Part shown: one piece after another, positions 5,531-6,908 of the stretch
How the letters are laid out: every line of letters starts with the position of its first letter
Position numbering within the stretch: the stretch's first letter is position 1
Source: Bradyrhizobium sp.
GTDB taxonomy: Bacteria; Pseudomonadota; Alphaproteobacteria; Rhizobiales; Xanthobacteraceae
NCBI GenBank assembly: GCA_025960445.1
Contig: JAICIT010000136.1
Coordinates: 1 to 6,908 of the forward strand
Direction of reading: 5' to 3'
Length of the DNA: 6,908 bases
The notes under the pieces: model-generated
The model's database searches: none
What the model was told of the DNA's origin: nothing
What the model saw: the letters and a program-made list of their open reading frames with translations, nothing else
Translations under genes and position numbers: made by a program

Positions 5531-6337
5531 TTAGCGTCCCATCGCCAGCGCGACCAGGCCGAGCGTGCCGACAATGACGCGCCACCACGCAAACAGCACG
5601 AAACCATGGCGCGTGACGTATGTCAGGAAGGTCTTGACCACAATCATCGCGGTGATGAATGACACCACAAAGCCGATCGCGATGACGCCGGCGTGATCGA
5701 GGCTGATGTCAGCCCGGTTCTTGTAGAATTCATAGACGAACGCACCGACCATGGTTGGGATCGCGAGAAAGAATGAAAACTCTGCTGCCGCGCGTTTGTC
5801 GGCGCCCAGCAACATCGCAGCCACGATGCTGGCGCCGGATCGCGAGACGCCGGGAATCATCGCCACACACTGCGCGACACCGATGATCAGATACATCGGT
5901 AGTGGAAATTTCGTGGCATCGTATTCATGCGGTTTGTGATCGAGCTGATCAACCCACAGCAGTACGGCGCCGCCCACGATGAGAGAAAAACAAACCACCC
6001 ACGGATTGAACAGAAGTTCCTTGATGTACTTTCCGGCAATCAGGCCGACGATGACGGCGGGAAGGAACGCAACCAGCACGCCAACGACGAAGCGCCGATC
6101 GTCGGAACTGGAGAACGCGCCGAGCGCGATCCGCCACAATCTCCGGAAATAGAGCACAAGGATCGCCAATATCGCGCCGAGCTGAATCAGGATCGTGAAG
6201 CTGTTCCAGAAACTGCCCTCGCCGAGATTGAAAAATCGTTCCGCGAGCAACAGGTGTCCGGTCGAAGACACTGGAAGGAACTCGGTAACACCCTCGACGA
6301 TGCCGAGGATCACCGCCCGCAATGCGTCAGACATCAT
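5531..6337 (-). CDS. uppP: Undecaprenyl-diphosphatase UppP (BacA)
   Basis: UppP is a polytopic inner-membrane enzyme that dephosphorylates undecaprenyl diphosphate on the periplasmic side, returning the C55 carrier used for peptidoglycan and surface glycans. Excess activity gives bacitracin resistance. The 268-residue protein has the two signature motifs. The first is EGVTEFLPVSSTGHL at 15-29, where E15, E19 and H28 correspond to E. coli E17, E21 and H30. The second is PGVSRSGAS at 162-170, with R166 corresponding to E. coli R174. The last residue of this motif is Ser, not the usual Thr, a conservative change. Several hydrophobic segments are visible at about 46-64, 84-102, 112-129, 148-162, 180-200, 215-235 and 245-265. 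Starts are ambiguous: GTG (6340), ATG (6337) and ATG (6334) are consecutive in frame. I chose 6337 because a GGA-containing site lies eight bases upstream and relatives begin MMSD. Confidence 0.96.
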   Translation of the reverse strand: MMSDALRAVILGIVEGVTEFLPVSSTGHLLLAERFFNLGEGSFWNSFTILIQLGAILAILVLYFRRLWRIALGAFSSSDDRRFVVGVLVAFLPAVIVGLIAGKYIKELLFNPWVVCFSLIVGGAVLLWVDQLDHKPHEYDATKFPLPMYLIIGVAQCVAMIPGVSRSGASIVAAMLLGADKRAAAEFSFFLAIPTMVGAFVYEFYKNRADISLDHAGVIAIGFVVSFITAMIVVKTFLTYVTRHGFVLFAWWRVIVGTLGLVALAMGR

Positions 6338-6340
6338 CAC

Positions 6341-6543
6341 AATGGTCCGTTCTGATCGATCCTGCCCAAAGCCGAATCCTTCTGGCCTATTCGCACCTCT
6401 GCGGCAATCGTAAAAAACGCGAAAACACAGGTTGCCTCGTTCGCGCGCTTAGGTAGTTTGGCGCGCTGCTTCGGTGGTTTATGCGTATGCCTGACGTATT
6501 AAGGCGGTGATGATTCTTAAGCAGCGCACAATAACAAGGCCTC
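6341..6543. other. Divergent uppP / GST-fold gene intergenic region
   Basis: These 203 bases must carry the promoters of both genes. I find no pair of hexamers on either strand that I would call with confidence. The best plus-strand pair is TTGGCG and TATGCG with a 16-base spacer (near 6458-6485), each hexamer only a partial match. Repeats present are GCGCGCT twice (6443-6449 and 6461-6467, period 18), which also form a stem, and TTAAG/CTTAA (6499-6503 and 6516-6520). No RNA gene is evident. Confidence 0.45.
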
Positions 6544-6908
6544 ATGTACACACTGTTTCATCATTCGTTTTGTCCGCTCTCACGCTTTATCCGGCTGGCG
6601 CTCGGCGAACACGGGCTCGAATTGCGACTGGTGGAAGAGCGGGTTTGGGAACGACGCAAAACTTTTCTGGCGCTTAATCCGGCAGGCACTACCCCGGTGC
6701 TGACAGCGGACGGTCGCTCTGCGATCCCCGGCGCGGGCATCATTGTCGAATATCTCGATGAGGCTCACGGCCGCGAGATGGGAGAGCGCCGGCTGCTGCC
6801 AACCAGCATGGGCGAGCGCATCGAGGTGCGCCGGTTGATGGCCTGGTTCAACGAGAAATTCTATCAGGAAGCTTCCAACCCGCTGGTCACCGAGCGAATC
6901 TACAAACG
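6544..6908 (+). CDS. fzlA: Glutathione S-transferase-fold protein, probably FtsZ-binding FzlA (N-terminal 121 residues, cut by window edge)
   Basis: The visible part is a thioredoxin-like GST N-terminal domain (about residues 1-75) followed by the start of the helical domain. Its motifs are FCPLSRFIRLAL (9-20), VEERVWERRKTFLALNPAGT (30-49), and the cis-proline turn TTPVL with P51. The VWERR segment with W35 resembles the region around Trp38 of Caulobacter FzlA, which is needed for FtsZ binding and division; this is from memory. At the place where classical GSTs have Glu-Ser contacting glutathione, this protein has Gly63-Ala64, which argues against normal glutathione binding. The start is tightly set: a TAA at 6532-6534 is in frame just upstream and AAGG lies at 6536-6539. 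It diverges from uppP. A generic GST of unknown role remains possible; family membership is sure, the FzlA name is moderately so. Confidence 0.7.
   Translation, partial: MYTLFHHSFCPLSRFIRLALGEHGLELRLVEERVWERRKTFLALNPAGTTPVLTADGRSAIPGAGIIVEYLDEAHGREMGERRLLPTSMGERIEVRRLMAWFNEKFYQEASNPLVTERIYK

Noticed and set aside
6459..6474. Possible sigma-54 promoter (TGGC...)
   Set aside because: The -24-like TGGCGC is followed by CTTC/TTCG where TTGC is required, so the -12 element is missing.
6499..6520. Possible CtrA box (TTAA-N7-TTAA) upstream of the FzlA-like gene
   Set aside because: Two TTAA tetramers are present but the gap is 14 bases, not 7, so the site does not fit the CtrA consensus.

Overview
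The window looks like ordinary chromosomal core sequence from an alphaproteobacterium, most likely a Hyphomicrobiales member of the Bradyrhizobium/Rhodopseudomonas/Nitrobacter/Afipia group. The grounds are GC-rich coding sequence, the gene order lptC-lptA-lptB-rpoN, a single-domain NrnC-type exonuclease, an NDUFA9-like reductase beside uppP, and a FzlA-like GST-fold protein. The species assignment is inference from remembered protein families, not a search. I see no transposase, integrase, phage gene, CRISPR array or compositional island.

Layout, left to right. The minus strand carries, read in its own direction (right to left), tRNA-Leu(CAG), nrnC, lptC, lptA, lptB and the first 198 codons of rpoN, which runs off the left edge. 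lptC and lptA overlap by ATGA and must be translated together. lptA and lptB are separated by an unusually long 314-base gap containing three inverted repeats. lptB and rpoN are 114 bases apart. A well-formed promoter sits just upstream of the tRNA. On the right, an NDUFA9-like SDR gene (plus strand) diverges from the tRNA and converges on uppP (minus strand), with a hairpin between the two stop codons. A GST-fold gene (plus strand, cut by the right edge) diverges from uppP.

How the genes work together. Most belong to envelope construction. LptC (inner-membrane, periplasm-facing), LptA (periplasmic) and LptB (cytoplasmic ATPase) are three of the seven parts of the lipopolysaccharide export bridge. 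UppP recycles the undecaprenyl carrier for peptidoglycan and surface polysaccharide. The FzlA-like protein, if correctly assigned, acts with FtsZ at division. rpoN (sigma-54), nrnC (end-stage RNA decay), tRNA-Leu and the NDUFA9-like protein (respiratory complex I assembly or stability) are housekeeping neighbours.

I found no previously undescribed system. The points most worth a second look are a roughly 85-residue basic/proline-rich extension on LptB, the structured lptA-lptB gap, the replaced glutathione-binding residues in the GST-fold protein, and the likelihood that the exonuclease gene is misnamed RNase D in automatic annotation.
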